NCBI GenBank assembly: GCA_047967505.1
Contig: CM106541.1
Source: Dipteris shenzhenensis
Lineage: Eukaryota; Polypodiophyta; Polypodiopsida; Gleicheniales
DNA: 64,000 bases
Strand: one strand, 5' to 3'
Shown one piece after another: positions 9,597 to 20,510 of the stretch. The notes under the pieces are model-generated. The model searched no databases, was not told the origin of the DNA, and saw nothing but the letters and a program-made list of their open reading frames with translations. Made by a program: the position numbers and the translations under genes. Position 1 is the first letter of the stretch, and each line of letters opens with the position of its first letter.

Positions 9597-10985
9597 ATGC
9601 TAGTGCCTCAAGAGAGAATCACATTAAATACCAGGTGCACCCAAATGTGTATGCCACAGTAGAGTGAAATATCACCAAAACTCAAAGCTTAAAGCATCTG
9701 ACTCATGTGCATATACTATGCATCCATATGAGCAAATCTGGCCCAAAAGAAAATGCCAATAAGTGCCAAATGACTCAAGCATAAACACCGTCCACTGGCA
9801 TATGCATCAATAATATCTCATCCAAGAGAGCATAGCACTATCAGTGCATCACCAACAATGTGTCAAAGCTGTCCCTCAGCATAAAATAGCATCCATGTGC
9901 AAAGCGTCCATAAAAAAATAGCATCCCACAAGGCAATTTGGGCCTATCAGCACATCCAACAAGGACCTTAATGCATCCAAATGGCCTATAAATCATCCAT
10001 TGCAACCCAATGCATACCACGAATGAGCGCACACTACTCAAACTGCAACCAGAGTGATCTGCATAAGGTATGCTCAAGAAATCATAGTCCCACGGTAATG
10101 AGCGCTACTGAAAATAGAACATGAGATGCTTCAAAACATGGGCGCCATTGCATAATCAGACTCAGCAAGAAAATCTGCAAATATCTCTCTTCTGCCAGAA
10201 CTCCAAAATCCCAACCGATGAGTGAGAAATGAGAGTCAACACTTATCCACTGCCATGTGGCATAAATCTAAGGTTTCAAAACCTTAGTATGAAAAATGCA
10301 TAACAGAGAGACGAAATCGAATACACAGAGATGTATAACTCTAAAAATCCTCCACCGAATCACACAAGAACTGATAGGTAGGGGTTTTTGGGCATCCGAA
10401 ACGCAATGGGACAGACGGTTTTGGAAACCGTGGTCTCAATCACTGGGTCCAACACACGGACTGAAAAACGTTTTTGGAAATAGAGCTGTTTGTAAACTCC
10501 ACCAGAGTGCGAATGCTGAGCAACATAGAAGTTTTAGGAACTCCTGAGTCCACCGGAACTGACAGATTTGCAAATGGTTGCTCCAAACTTGAGTTCCAAC
10601 ACCCGGGCAAAAAACGCAGAAACTGACACAGAGAGCCAGAAATCCAATGAAATGATCCCGGATTCAAGAATGAAGGTGTTTCCAAGCTCCTGAAGTAATG
10701 TGGATACCAAAAGCAAGCAATACTTGCCTCTACAAGTCAATATGGAGTCTCTGTCATCGAACGGAACAGGGAAAAGCTCAAAAAACGACTTTTTCTTTGA
10801 AACCACTTAACAGGCTTTGAAAACCACTTCGCAAAGCCAAAGTAACTTTTCCAAAGGTTCCTCCAAGGTCTCTGCACACTCGAATGCAAGTAAAGTCACC
10901 CACAAAGCTTCCCACAGAGCTTCTCCTTCCTCCCACAGAGCTGCTGAGCTTCCAAGCATTCACGCACACTCAGCTAGGTCACCCG
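9597..10985 (-). other. Untranslated leader of copia B
   Basis: About 1.4 kb between the PBS and gag. Short open frames occur on both strands, but none has a recognisable domain. The leader presumably carries packaging signals. It is about eight times longer than each LTR. Confidence 0.6.
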
Positions 10986-10998
10986 GGCTCTGATACCA
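10986..10998 (-). promoter_or_regulatory. Primer binding site (initiator tRNA-Met type)
   Basis: On the minus strand TGGTATCAGAGCC, two bases after the 5' LTR end. This is the standard plant copia PBS, pairing with the 3' end of initiator tRNA-Met to start minus-strand synthesis. Confidence 0.9.
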
Positions 10999-11000
10999 GT

Positions 11001-11170
11001 TGAGAGTGCTCTCAACGGAAGCAAGAACGGAAGAAGGAGAGAGAGAGACAGAGAGCCACACAAGTTTGGTGGGTGCAAAACCACCCTAATCTTCTTTTTC
11101 ATTCATTTATATATGTGTTTGAGTATTGTACATAACCGGGGTAAAGGCACAGTGACCTTTAACCCCCACA
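11001..11170 (-). repeat. 5' LTR of copia B (170 bp)
   Basis: Near-identical to 5286-5455, with TG...CA ends. The PBS follows on the minus strand. Its high similarity to the 3' LTR points to an insertion more recent than the decay of copy A would suggest. Confidence 0.9.
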
Positions 11171-11400
11171 CTCTCTATAGAGTGATTGTTTTCCCCATAT
11201 AGTGAATTTTTCTCCATATAGGAACATTGTCTTAAGAAATTCCTATATAGAGAATTTTTTTTCCCTGTATAGAGAAATATTCTCTCTAGGTAAACTATAC
11301 AGAGACACTCGCACTTTCTCTAGTCTGGACTTTTACTAGATAATTGTATTTCTATCTAGTAAATATTCTAGTAAATCCTTTTTTTTACTATATAGAGATT
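11171..11400. repeat. Right half of the ATATAGTGAATTTTT-type array
   Basis: Units such as CCATATAGTGAATTTTTCT and TATAGAGAATTTTTTTTCC continue the array seen left of copia B. It degenerates by about 11400. Confidence 0.6.
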
Positions 11401-12689
11401 GGTCAAAAGTTCCTTGTGGAACGTGGCAATCTCTTACTCTAGAAGTCATTGAATATGTCTATACACACACACAAAAAGAAAAGCATCTTAATTCAATGAC
11501 AATTAGGATGAGAGTCCATTTGGAATATGAGTTCCTTATGACACAAGAAATCTTCCTCCACTGAGAACAAATATATGGAAGACCATCAATTTTGTGCCAT
11601 GAAAATCATATGTCTATTTTCTCTAACCTAGAATTTCCATATTTTATACTAATTTGGCCAACCTTAGTGGGAAAAGGTCTTCAATTATGAGCTTGTGAAC
11701 AATGACACGGAAACGCATTGGATTCCACTTGTCCTCTACTTCAATTCTAAATGGCCTTTTTCACATAAGCATCCGATTTCATACTAGCCATCTGATAGTC
11801 CACAAGGCAATGAAGTTTGTGAGGTGTTAGATTATGGCAGGGCCACATGAGCAATTGGTTTCCCCTTCAATTGAAGCAACACTAATGAATCTTATTAAGC
11901 ATCAAAATAGACATTCCTCCTCTCATCCCTCTAATTTGGACTCACGTCTCTCATTTTCCTCTTTCCCAATCTCCTCTCCCATCAATCTCCTCTTCCATTT
12001 CTCCTTTCCTTCCATCCCCTCTCTGATTCTATTCATCATCCCCTCCTATCCCCTTTGATCCCACCCTTTGATTTCCCCCTTCTCCTTCCACTTCCCATCC
12101 CTTTCCCCTCTCATCCCCTCCCATTCTTTGACACCCTCACTCATCTCCTCTCATTTTTAGTTTCCTTGTTCTCCTCTACCATCCCATACCGTTTCTCATT
12201 TCTCCCTTCATGCATCTACCATCCCCTCCCATGAACTCTCCCATATATAAAGAGATAGAGATAGAGGTAGAGAGGCCATGAGTTACGTCACATGGCTACT
12301 TGGTGCATTCTCAAAAAGTGAGATGAGAGGAAAGTAGTCTAAAACTATGCTCCCTCTTTGAGACCAAAATTAAGGATGTCTTGATGGAATTTTTCAAGTA
12401 AGATGAAAGAAAGAAGGAGTGGTTCATAAAGAAACTCAATAAAGAGTTTCCAATTCCTGAGTCCCAATCCCTGAATCATAGGTGAGTGCTCAAAAAATTG
12501 GCATGGATAGCTAAGTATCATAGAGAGAGCATTTGGAAGGCATCCATAGAGGGTCAAATAAAGCCACCCACTACAAAGCAATAGTGATTGGAAGGCTATC
12601 AAGAAAGACTTAAGAGAGCGTAGAGTTATAATCAATAGAAGGTGGTACCATAAGTGAAGCTCCAAAAGTCTTGGCATCTTTTAAAAGAG
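11401..12689. other. Non-coding stretch with a pyrimidine-rich tract
   Basis: No supported gene. 11910-12240 is strongly C/T-rich (CCTCTC, TTCCCC, CATCCCCTC repeated irregularly). A short GAGATAGAGATAGAGG microsatellite lies at about 12250-12275. A 110-codon minus-strand frame at 12345-12677 has no recognisable motif. Confidence 0.5.
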
Positions 12690-13458
12690 CACTACAAAAC
12701 ACAGGCCGCTTTTCAACACCGATATCAATGCTAAATACATTTTTTTAATAAAAAGACAAGTGAAAAGTGTTAAAGTGTCTGTCGTTGTGGATGTCGCAAA
12801 GAAACAGTTGGTGCGGGAGTCGTTGTCACCATCAATAACATATGGCCATTAGTGTGGGTGCAAGAGTTGGTGTAGTCGTTGGTATATAGTGACATTGTAG
12901 TGTCGGTACAAGCATCGGTATATATTGACATTTTTACAGAAGCGGAACAAAAATTATGGGGCTGGATGGGGCTTGTTTCAGTCCCATCTTGCCCCACAAA
13001 TGTTTTTTTAATTAGAATCATGATTAAATGTTACAAATGAGTTGTACTTGTTACATTTTGCAAAGAAGATCTACAAAGTAATGGCAAATCTGCCGAAGTA
13101 ATGCATTGTATACAAAATGGCTCAAGGGGTTCTCTACTAAGAAATCCTAGGTATCACTTGCATTCAAGGGGTATTTTAAAATCCCTCAACTAACTTTTCC
13201 CCCCAATAAAACCACCCTTCTTTACTTATGAACTAATAGATTTTTTTCTAAATTTGAATTAAAAAACCCCTCTTGTTATTGTACTCTTTTTAAATTTTTT
13301 TCAAAAGTGGGATTAAAATTCCCCTATCCATTAAAGTAATGCATTAATGTGCTCCAAAATGGCAAAACTACTGAACTCCAAAATGGCAAATCCACCGAAG
13401 TAATGCGCTACAAAGGGTAGAAGTGTCGAAATACTAAACGACTAAATGTCCTATCCTA

Positions 13459-13617
13459 CTATTGCTCCTCCTCGCGCTCTTCGTCCTCTTCATCCTCCTC
13501 ACCCTCGGTCTCTCTCTATGTGCCTGATCCCTCGTCCTCCTCTTCTGCGAGCCTAACCGCTTCTTCTTCAGATCCAATCTCTCTATCTGGATCTCCAGAT
13601 GGGTTGAACATGCCTCC
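13459..13617 (-). pseudogene. Last exon (acidic tail) of the CACTA-like gene
   Basis: An acceptor-like TTATTAG precedes 13617. The reading frame begins GGMFNPSGDPD and becomes almost entirely Glu/Asp (EEEAVRLAEEEDEG, then EGEEDEEDEEREEEQ), ending at tandem TAG codons 13456-13461. One in-frame TAG sits in the middle. Family not identified. Confidence 0.4.
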
Positions 13618-13710
13618 CTAATAATGAAACAAGTTAGAAAAACTCAGAGCATCAATTGTAAGATAATTATGATAGCCAAATGATAGCGAAGAGGAATAGG
13701 GTGTACTCAC

Positions 13711-13842
13711 ATAACACGCTGCAACACTTTCATGATTGATGTGGACTCCTTCTTGCTCCTTCTCCTTAAATCAAGGCTTGGCTCCAATCCTGAATGCCCT
13801 TTTGTACTCCTCGTCATCTAGAGGCCTTCCAATCACAGATTC
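13711..13842 (-). pseudogene. Internal exon of the CACTA-like gene
   Basis: Bounded by CCATAG (acceptor) and GTGAGTAC (donor) on the minus strand. The frame reads ESVIGRPLDDEEYKRAFRIG, one stop (TGA), then KEKEQEGVHINHESVAACY. The conserved-looking protein and correct splice sites support a decayed spliced gene. Confidence 0.45.
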
Positions 13843-13938
13843 CTATGGTTCCAAATACAATTAGTTAGATATGAATGACTAAACATTTGAACAACAAAAC
13901 ATATTACATATCTAGTAGAAAATAAATATATACTTACC

Positions 13939-14096
13939 ACGCATGCCTCGTTGCCTAGTCTGCCACCGCTTCCAAGGTGCGAAGGACCTATAGGCTCTAG
14001 GCATATCCTTGCTGCCCTCTATTGAGCCTCAAATGCATTTGGATTCTCCTTGTGCTCCTTCTTCACTATCTTCCAATCTTTCAAGTCCACCTACCC
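13939..14096 (-). pseudogene. Exon of the CACTA-like gene, split by copia C
   Basis: The donor GTAAGT is at 13933-13938. The frame contains VDLKDWKIVKKEH, ENPNAFEAQ and IGPSHLGSGGRLGNEA, with one TAG. At 14096 copia C begins. Beyond C the same frame continues at 19201 (KEGKHMLG), so the two pieces were one exon before the insertion. Function unknown; the gene lies between the CACTA-type end and the split point and is probably a transposon-encoded protein. Confidence 0.45.
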
Positions 14097-14458
14097 TATT
14101 GAGATATTGAGCTCCACTCGTGATATGCCAGGGTGACTGTTGTGCATTTATGTCACCGACTTGTTAGCTGCAGATGTGGTTGGTAAACCACCCATGAATA
14201 ATAGTTGGATGATAGCTATCTTTATGTACTCTAGTTAGTGGCTCAGCTAGTATGCCACCTAGGTTAGCTAAGTTTGGTTTGAGACCCACATATAGGGTTC
14301 ATCTATTCCTTTTGTACTAAGAGAGAGAGTTCTTTTGGCTATCACAACTAAGAAGAGGAAAATGGTTTTCAACCTCCACCTTTGTGTGTATTCCCCCATT
14401 GTGTATGTGAGAAAGCTGCAAGTGAGACTCCTTACCTCTCTCCCACACTCTCTTCACA
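14097..14458 (+). repeat. 5' LTR of copia C (362 bp)
   Basis: Begins TATTGAGATATTGAGC and ends CTTCACA. It starts TA rather than the TG found at the start of its own 3' LTR. The end is fixed by the adjoining PBS and the start by the target duplication. Confidence 0.9.
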
Positions 14459-14470
14459 TGGTATCAGAGC
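14459..14470 (+). promoter_or_regulatory. Primer binding site of copia C
   Basis: TGGTATCAGAGC directly after the LTR, complementary to initiator tRNA-Met. Intact copies also follow the LTRs of D (20863) and F (40740); G has a mutated version. Confidence 0.9.
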
Positions 14471-15007
14471 TCAGTTCATGGTAAGGAGCTCAAGGAAGCA
14501 AACCAAGTTCAAAGTGTCTTGGTAAGAGGATCAGTGTTGCTTTCCTTTTTCGAGTTTGAAAGTAAATCTCTGCAGGTAGCACAACCGAAAAGTGCTAAGA
14601 GTGCACTGTCTCAGATTGAGACGCCCTTCGCAGTGTAGCGAGAGTGTAGTATATCCTACAGGACAGGGAGAAGCCCTTGGTGACATTATTTTTTTGATTT
14701 AAGGCCGTTTCAGGGCCCGCCGTTTTAGTGGCGGAAGTTTTTCGTAGGCACTCAGAAAAGTGCCTTGTTTTGGCTGTGCGACCATTGTTCTGTAGGTCAG
14801 TGAAAAGTTGCTATAGAAATTACATTGTATGCCTATGCGTAGAGATATTGGGAGTGACTGAATCATTCTTATTGCCTGTTGATGCAAAATTGTCACTAGG
14901 AAATGACTATATGGTCAAATACCACTTTTGTCAGTTTTGTAGATCTACCCTTGTGAGATAGAAGTTGCATTTTTTCCAGTGACAGAATATTTTTGCAGTG
15001 TTCTGTA

Positions 15008-15985
15008 ATGGCATCTGATGCTCTTTCACAGATAGTCACTGAAAAGCTTGACAAGAATAACTTCCAAGCATGGAAGTTTAGAATGACGAATTTCCTTAAG
15101 GGAAAAGGCTATTGGGAGTTCATTACTAGAGCTAAATAAGAACCAGTTATTCCTAATGTTCCCAATCAACAAGATTTGCAGGCACTTAAAGGATGGCATG
15201 AGAAAGCCAGAAAAGTTATGTATTGGCTGTCTATCAATATTTCAGATTCTATGATTGTGCATATTTAGGATGCAAGCACGTCGAAGGAGGCGTGGGATAC
15301 TTTGACAAAAATGTACAGCACAAATACACAAGCAAGGAAAATGTAGCTCAAGCAAGAGTTGCATAATGTGCAGAGAGAAAATATGAGCATCAATGACTAC
15401 CACATGAAGGTGAAGAAGATTGCAGATGCACTTGCTTCCATTGGGTCGCCAGTGGAAGATGATGATTTAGTTTCTCTGACCTTGAATGGTCTAGGAAAGG
15501 ATTATGCACAGTTCCGGACATCTATTGCCATCCGTGAGAAATTTCCTGATTTTGAGGAGTTGATTGATCTTCTAATTTTTGAAGAGCAGAGAAATGGTGG
15601 TGCATCTTCTTCAAGAGGAACTTCAAAAGAAACTGTCTTCTACTCAAATGCTGGAAGAGGTAGAGGCAGAGGTAGAGCAGGCTGATCTGGAAGCGTGGCA
15701 GAAATCAAAATATGCAACAAATTCAAGAAAACTAGTCCTATGGAGGAGGACGTGGTAACCTTAGAGGCAGGGGGAGCCAAAGAGGTCGTGGTGGATGGCA
15801 GAGAGTCCAAAATGCAAATAGCAATGTTGAATGTGACTACTATGGTAAAATGGGTCATATGGGTAAAGATTGCTATAAAAAGAAGAATGACATTATGAAT
15901 GGAAAATTGCAGTGAGGCAATTATGCATCCTGTAGTAGACGGTGATGATAAAAATGAGCATTTGTTTATGGTGCAGCACATGACC
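15008..15985 (+). pseudogene. Copia C gag
   Basis: ATG 15008 opens MASDALSQIVTEKLDKNN and FQAWKFRM, the gag N-terminus. TAA interrupts after about 42 codons and more stops follow. A clean segment at 15359-15685 (MHNVQRENMSINDYHMKVKK onward) includes the capsid-like C-terminal half and an Arg/Gly-rich patch. The zinc knuckle (about 15830-15875) reads CDYYGKMGHMGKDC, its second Cys changed to Tyr. A frameshift separates the patch from the knuckle. Confidence 0.8.
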
Positions 15986-16009
15986 AATTCTGTGAAAAGT
16001 GCATAAGAA

Positions 16010-17215
16010 AGCAATGATGTGTGGTATGTTGGCTTAGTGCATCAAAGCACATGACAGGTCATGCAAAATGGATGTAGGATGCAAAGAAAATAAAAAAACA
16101 AGGATTTGTGGAGACTGGTATTGATACTACACATCCTATTGTGCAGATTAATAAAATTCGTTTATCTATGCAGGATGGGAAAAAGAAATACCTGTCTGAT
16201 GTATTTCATGTCTCGAACATCACCAAGAACCTGGTTTCTGTTGGTCAAATGGTTGAGTAAGGCTTGCAGGTCAGATTTAATCCTCATGGATGCTTTGTTG
16301 AGGATATGAAAAATAAAGATCGCTTGATAGCAAAAGGGAAGAAGAAGGACATGATGTTTACGTTGCATGCGGACATGCCTGAATTGAGTGTCATGTTAAT
16401 GTACAATGACTTAAATTCATGCAGGCCCAAAATATTGTTGCAGGATTGCCTAAGTTCAAGGTTGGAGAAATGCATAAGGTATGTGAAGCTTGTCAATTTG
16501 GAAAGCAAGCAAGGAAACCATTTCCTAGACATGTTCAAGAGAGTAAGAGGCCATTGGAATTAATCCACTCCGATGTGTGGACTACTAAAGCCGCATCTAT
16601 TGGAGGCTATCATTATTTTGTCACTTTTATTGATGACTACAGCAGAAAAGTTTGAGTGTATTTTATGAAAAAGAAAAGTGAAGTGCTGGGGCATTTCAAA
16701 GCTTTTGAAGCTATGGTTGAAAAAGAAACAGGCTTGCAAATAAAATGCCTAATGTCAGATGGAGGGGGAGAGTACCTCTCAAATGAGTTTGCAAGGTTCC
16801 TACAGGAGCATGGCATAAAGTAGCAATATTCATGCAGTCATGCCCCACAGCAAAATGAACTTGCAGAAAGGAAAAACATGCATATTGGAGAGGTAGCTCG
16901 TGCCATGCTCAACGCAAAAGATTTGCCAGATTTTTATTGGGCTGAAGTAGTTGCTATAGTAATCTACATAATGAGTAGGACTCCCATTGCAATAGTACAT
17001 GGCATGACACTAGAGGAGAGGTATACTGGTAGGAAACCAAATATTTCTCAGTTGAAAGTTTTTGGTTGCATTGCCTATGTTCATGTGCTAGATGAGTTGA
17101 GATCCAAGTTGGATCCAAAAGCTGAGAAGTGCATCTTTATTGAATATTCTGTGCAACAGAAAGGGTATAGATGCTATAATCCTTCTACTTGTACATTTAC
17201 ACTGAGCAGCTAGTA
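16010..17215 (+). pseudogene. Copia C protease remnant and integrase
   Basis: The protease site (DLGASNHM in copy H) is destroyed here by an Asp-to-Gly change and a one-base loss at about 16030. Integrase pieces follow in several frames: CEACQFGKQARKPF, LIHSDVWTTKAAS, a stop after DDYSRKV, CLMSDGGGEYLS and LAERKNMH supplying D, D and E. A clean 111-codon segment (16878-17213) carries the C-terminal part with GCIAYVHV. Confidence 0.8.
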
Positions 17216-17228
17216 TAAACCAGTAAAT

Positions 17229-18816
17229 GTGATTGATGATGTAGATGCACAAAATGGTAATGCTGCACAGAATTCACAACACCAATCACAAAATATTAGT
17301 GGACCAGTAGTGTCCTCTAGCAGTGGTTCACATACTTCACCATGGATAGGCAGATTGAGATCAGGAGAATCTTCTCAAAGCAATGCAGACAGTGTTATGC
17401 AAGTATCACGAAAAGGAAAACAGAAAGTAGATCAGCCTATGGTTGATGTGAATGCAGGTCATTCTTATGTGGATGATGAATCCAGTGGCTCAGAACAGAG
17501 CCTTGATGATGAGTTGGGTATTCCTTCTATTGTTACACTTGGAGTAAGGAAGACAAGGGATGTTTTGAGAGCATTTGGTAGTGGGCCTATTTTGTGTAGG
17601 TCTACCAGAGTCAAGTTATTGCTATGGTTGCATCGAAGGGATGTTTTTTATATCAGATGGATATAAAGAATGCTTTCTTGCATGGTAATTTGCAAGAATA
17701 GGTCTATATGGAGCAGCCACTAGGTTATGTGCATGCTGTTCATCCTAGGTTTGTTTGCAGGTTGAAGAAAGCCTTGTATGTCTTGAAGCAAGCACCCAGA
17801 CCATGGTTTGACAAGATAGGACAGTATCTTGTCACTATTGGTTTTCAAATCTCCACGGCAGATGTCTCACTTTATGTGAGAAAAACAGAGAAAGGTATTA
17901 TGCTGCTTGTTATTTATGTTGATAATTTGATCATCATAGGAGAAGTTTGAGATGAAGGATTTGGGAGAGCTGTGTTACTTCTTGGGCATTGAGGTGATTA
18001 AATCCACAAGTGGGATATGGCTTTTGCAGAGGCAGTATGGATTGGACATGCTGTCCAAATATGGGATGACAGGATGTAAGCCTATTGAATCAGTTTCTTT
18101 GGAGCATAATGTGAAGCTAAGTGCAGATGTAGGTGAGCTTCTGGAAGACCCTACTATGTACAGACGTGTAGTAGGAAATTTGATTTATTAACTATTACCA
18201 GGCCACATTTAAGCTATGCTGTTGGGTTGGTAAGTCAGTTTATGCAAGCTCCAAGGAAACTGCATTTGGATGTGGCTAGGTGCATACTGAGGTATTGAAG
18301 TCCACATTGCAGTATGGACTATTTTATGAGACTGGGGTTCAGATACAATTGCATGGATACAATGATGCTGATTAGGCTGGTAGTATTTCTGATAGACGAT
18401 CTACCAGTGGATATGTGTTTTATTTTGGGAGTATTGTAGTCACGTGGAGCAGCAAAAAACAATCTACAATTGCCTTGTCGAGCACAGAGGCTGAATAGAG
18501 GGGTGTAGCAATGGCTGCATGTGAGGCAGCTTGGTTGCGTAAGCTGCTTTATGATATGCATCAGTCTACACATGGGCCAGTTGTCATTTATTGTGACAAC
18601 ATGAGCAGTATACACTTGGCAAATAACCCAGCCTATCATGCTAGAACAAAGCACATTGAAGTGCATTACCACTATGTGTGGGAGAAGGTTCTCGCAGGTC
18701 TTATTGATCTAGTTTATGTCAGCACAGAGAATCAAGTAGCTGACATAATCACAAAGGCATTGGGTGCAGAGAAGCTGCACAAGTTCAGAGACCTGCTTGG
18801 TGTGCAAGAATCGTGA
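17229..18816 (+). pseudogene. Copia C RT and RNase H remnants
   Basis: A Ser-rich linker (17229-17610) is followed directly by sequence from the middle of RT, showing a deletion of about 370 bp. The catalytic motif reads YVDNL in place of YVDDL (GAT to AAT). A further 57-bp loss follows it. RNase H is in pieces; the intact tail 18511-18816 contains VIYCDNMSSIHLANNPAYH and [20 protein letters not shown]. Confidence 0.8.
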
Positions 18817-18833
18817 TTGAGCTCGAGGGGGAG

Positions 18834-19195
18834 TGTTGGGATATCGAGCTCCGCTTTTGATATGCCAGGGTGACCATTGTGCATTTATGTCACTGACTTG
18901 TTAGCTACAGATGTAGTTGGTACACCGCCCATGAATAATAGCTGGATGACAGCTATCTTTATGTACTCTAGTTAGTGGCTCAATTAGTATGCCACCTAGG
19001 TTAGCTGAGTTTGGTTTGAGACCCACATATAGGGTTCATCTATTTCTTTTGTACTAAGAGAGAGAGTTCTTTTGGCTTTCACAACTAAGAAGAGGAAAAC
19101 AGTTTTCAGCCTCCACCTTTGTGTGTATTCCCCCATTGTGTATGTGAGAAAGTTGCAAGTGAGACTCCTTACCTCTCCCCGACACTATCTTCACA
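18834..19195 (+). repeat. 3' LTR of copia C
   Basis: Preceded by the polypurine tract GAGGGGGAG; starts TGTTGGGATATCGAG and ends CTTCACA. Same length as the 5' LTR. Confidence 0.9.
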
Positions 19196-19200
19196 TACCC

Positions 19201-19484
19201 TAGCATGTGCTTACCCTCCTTAACAACCTCCCTTAAGACGCATCTATGAGACTTAAGGAGCTCCCCCCATGTGTGTAAGCATGGCATTTTGATCAAATCC
19301 ATACTCTCTAGGGTTTGGAAATTGTCTCTTGAGGGCATCTATGTTGGCATCATTGGCTCTATTGTCCTATTGCTTCCAAGGTTTGAATATAGCCTTGGGA
19401 AAGTGGGTGCTCATCAACCTCCTCATGTATCTTGTGATCTTCTTCCCATCATTGTCCTGTATAACTTCCCCAACACTGTTCACT
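19201..19484 (-). pseudogene. Continuation of the CACTA-like gene exon beyond copia C
   Basis: The acceptor CTACAG (on minus) ends at 19485. The frame reads VGEVIQDNDGKKITRYMRRL, THFPKAIFKPWKQ, a stop, then NANIDALKRQFPNPREYGFD and LTHMGGAP; a frameshift leads to LREVVKEGKHMLG, which joins the segment at 14096. It confirms that copia C sits inside an exon. Confidence 0.45.
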
Positions 19485-19499
19485 CTGTAGGATAGGTCC

Positions 19500-20510
19500 T
19501 TGGGCAAAACAAAGTTTGAAGAATATGCGATGGATGGATAGCAAAGCTAGAGCGAAGGGTGGAATGAGCGCTTAAGGAGGAAGGAGTTGGGGAGTTAGTA
19601 GTCTCTAGGGTGCTGTGGCATGTGAGTGGAGAGGGCAAGGGACTAGGCTAGTACTATGTCTCATGATATAGGGGAGACCTGGAGCGGTGGGAGTGCGCAG
19701 ACTCGTCTACATCTCCTGTGCCACCACAACAGCCTCGACCCTTACTACTCTACTGTTGGGAGTGAGGTCATCGGTGACAAATATGGGTTTTGGGTCCTTC
19801 CCTTTCGAGGCTAGCTTTACTTCTTTGATTGGAGCTGGCCCATCATACTCTTGAGAACAATCGTCCTCTCGAGATCTTATGGCCTGTTGGTATAAGATCT
19901 TACTATCTTGAATAGTATAGGCCTTGTAATGGGCTAGTAATTGTTGTAGGTCTTCTTTATCCTCAAACTCCTCCTCTTTCTACCGGAGCAGTGGAATTTT
20001 TGGCCTTAGCCTTGCCTTTGGATACAAGGGATTTGGGTCCTGAAGGGGGCTCTTCCATTGTACTTATAGAGGCGAAGGGGTGGTCACCCTACTTAACATG
20101 TTTCCCCAGTTAGAGGAAAACTCGTGGGTGAGCAATCATGGTGCCTACGTAGGATAGCCAATGAAGATATGATTTTACCCTTATTGTCCCCTTGCTTACC
20201 TCTTGGGGTTTGAGCATGTTAAACATCCTTAGGGGAACCACCAGGGTCAGACCCTTGAGCTCTGGGTGGTGATTTGAACCCTACTCTTTCTGGGACATCT
20301 ATGTTGGCTAAGATATGCATCTAGTTCTACAAGAATTCTGGCTCGAGGAGAGGTGCATACTAGAAGTCGTCAGACTCCTTCTCATCCTCTTCCTTGTCAT
20401 AGGAGTTTTACAAAGGTGGTTCGAGCAATGGTGTCCAACTCTGTGGCAAAGAAGTGTCATGATAATGGGTGGGCCTTGTAGGTGTGTAGGTCCACTCTCA
20501 TGGTCTGCTC
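19500..20510 (-). pseudogene. Decayed minus-strand coding sequence, unidentified
   Basis: On the minus strand around 20055-19690 the frames read MEEPPSGPKSLVSKGKAKAK, then after a shift EDLQQLLAHYKAYTIQDSKI and PAPIKEVKLASKGKDPKPIF. This could be gag-like sequence of a gypsy element or more of the interrupted transposon gene. Nothing decisive is visible in 20060-20510. Confidence 0.3.

Larger units (their letters stand above)
5286..11170 (-). mobile_element. Full-length Ty1/copia element B
   Basis: Order on the minus strand: 5' LTR (11001-11170), PBS, a leader of about 1.4 kb, gag, protease, integrase, RT, RNase H, purine tract, 3' LTR (5286-5455). This gag-PR-IN-RT-RH order defines Ty1/copia. 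The flanks are TTCTC (left) and CTCTC (right), a 5-bp target duplication with one mismatch. Two frameshifts and two TAG stops interrupt the polyprotein. The short LTRs with a long untranslated leader are distinctive. Confidence 0.9.
12690..14096 (-). mobile_element. CACTA-like DNA transposon remnant, 3' terminal part
   Basis: CACTACAAAACACAGG at 12690 has the form of a CACTA terminal inverted repeat. It is followed inward by reiterated motifs (GTCGTTG, GGTATATAGTGACATT, GTGTCGGTAC) between about 12780 and 12960, like CACTA subterminal repeats. Further in, on the minus strand, lie exon-like segments ending in an acidic tail. Copia C interrupts the sequence at 14096; it resumes at 19201. The opposite terminus was not found, so the class is inferred from one end. 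Confidence 0.5.
14097..19195 (+). mobile_element. Ty1/copia element C, complete with both LTRs
   Basis: 5' LTR 14097-14458, PBS 14459-14470, decayed gag-PR-IN-RT-RH, purine tract, 3' LTR 18834-19195. The 5-bp target duplication TACCC is perfect (14092-14096 and 19196-19200). Pol carries many stops and at least two deletions in RT (about 370 bp at about 17615 and 57 bp at about 17943), so it is non-autonomous. The same family supplies elements D, F, G, H and I. Confidence 0.92.

Noticed and set aside
9841-10806. Short ORFs in the copia B leader
   Set aside because: Small, on both strands, no domains; treated as untranslated leader.
12345-12677. 110-codon minus-strand ORF, Leu-rich
   Set aside because: No motif, no recognisable relatives in the window, surrounded by non-coding DNA; considered a LINE scrap but no RT motif is present.
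14459-14470. A tRNA-Met gene
   Set aside because: Only the 12-bp PBS is present; there is no tRNA body.
14092-19202. A 7-bp target duplication TACCCTA for copia C with the LTR starting TTGAG
   Set aside because: The empty site of copia G shows that TA belongs to the element, so the extra TA match at C is coincidence and the duplication is 5 bp.
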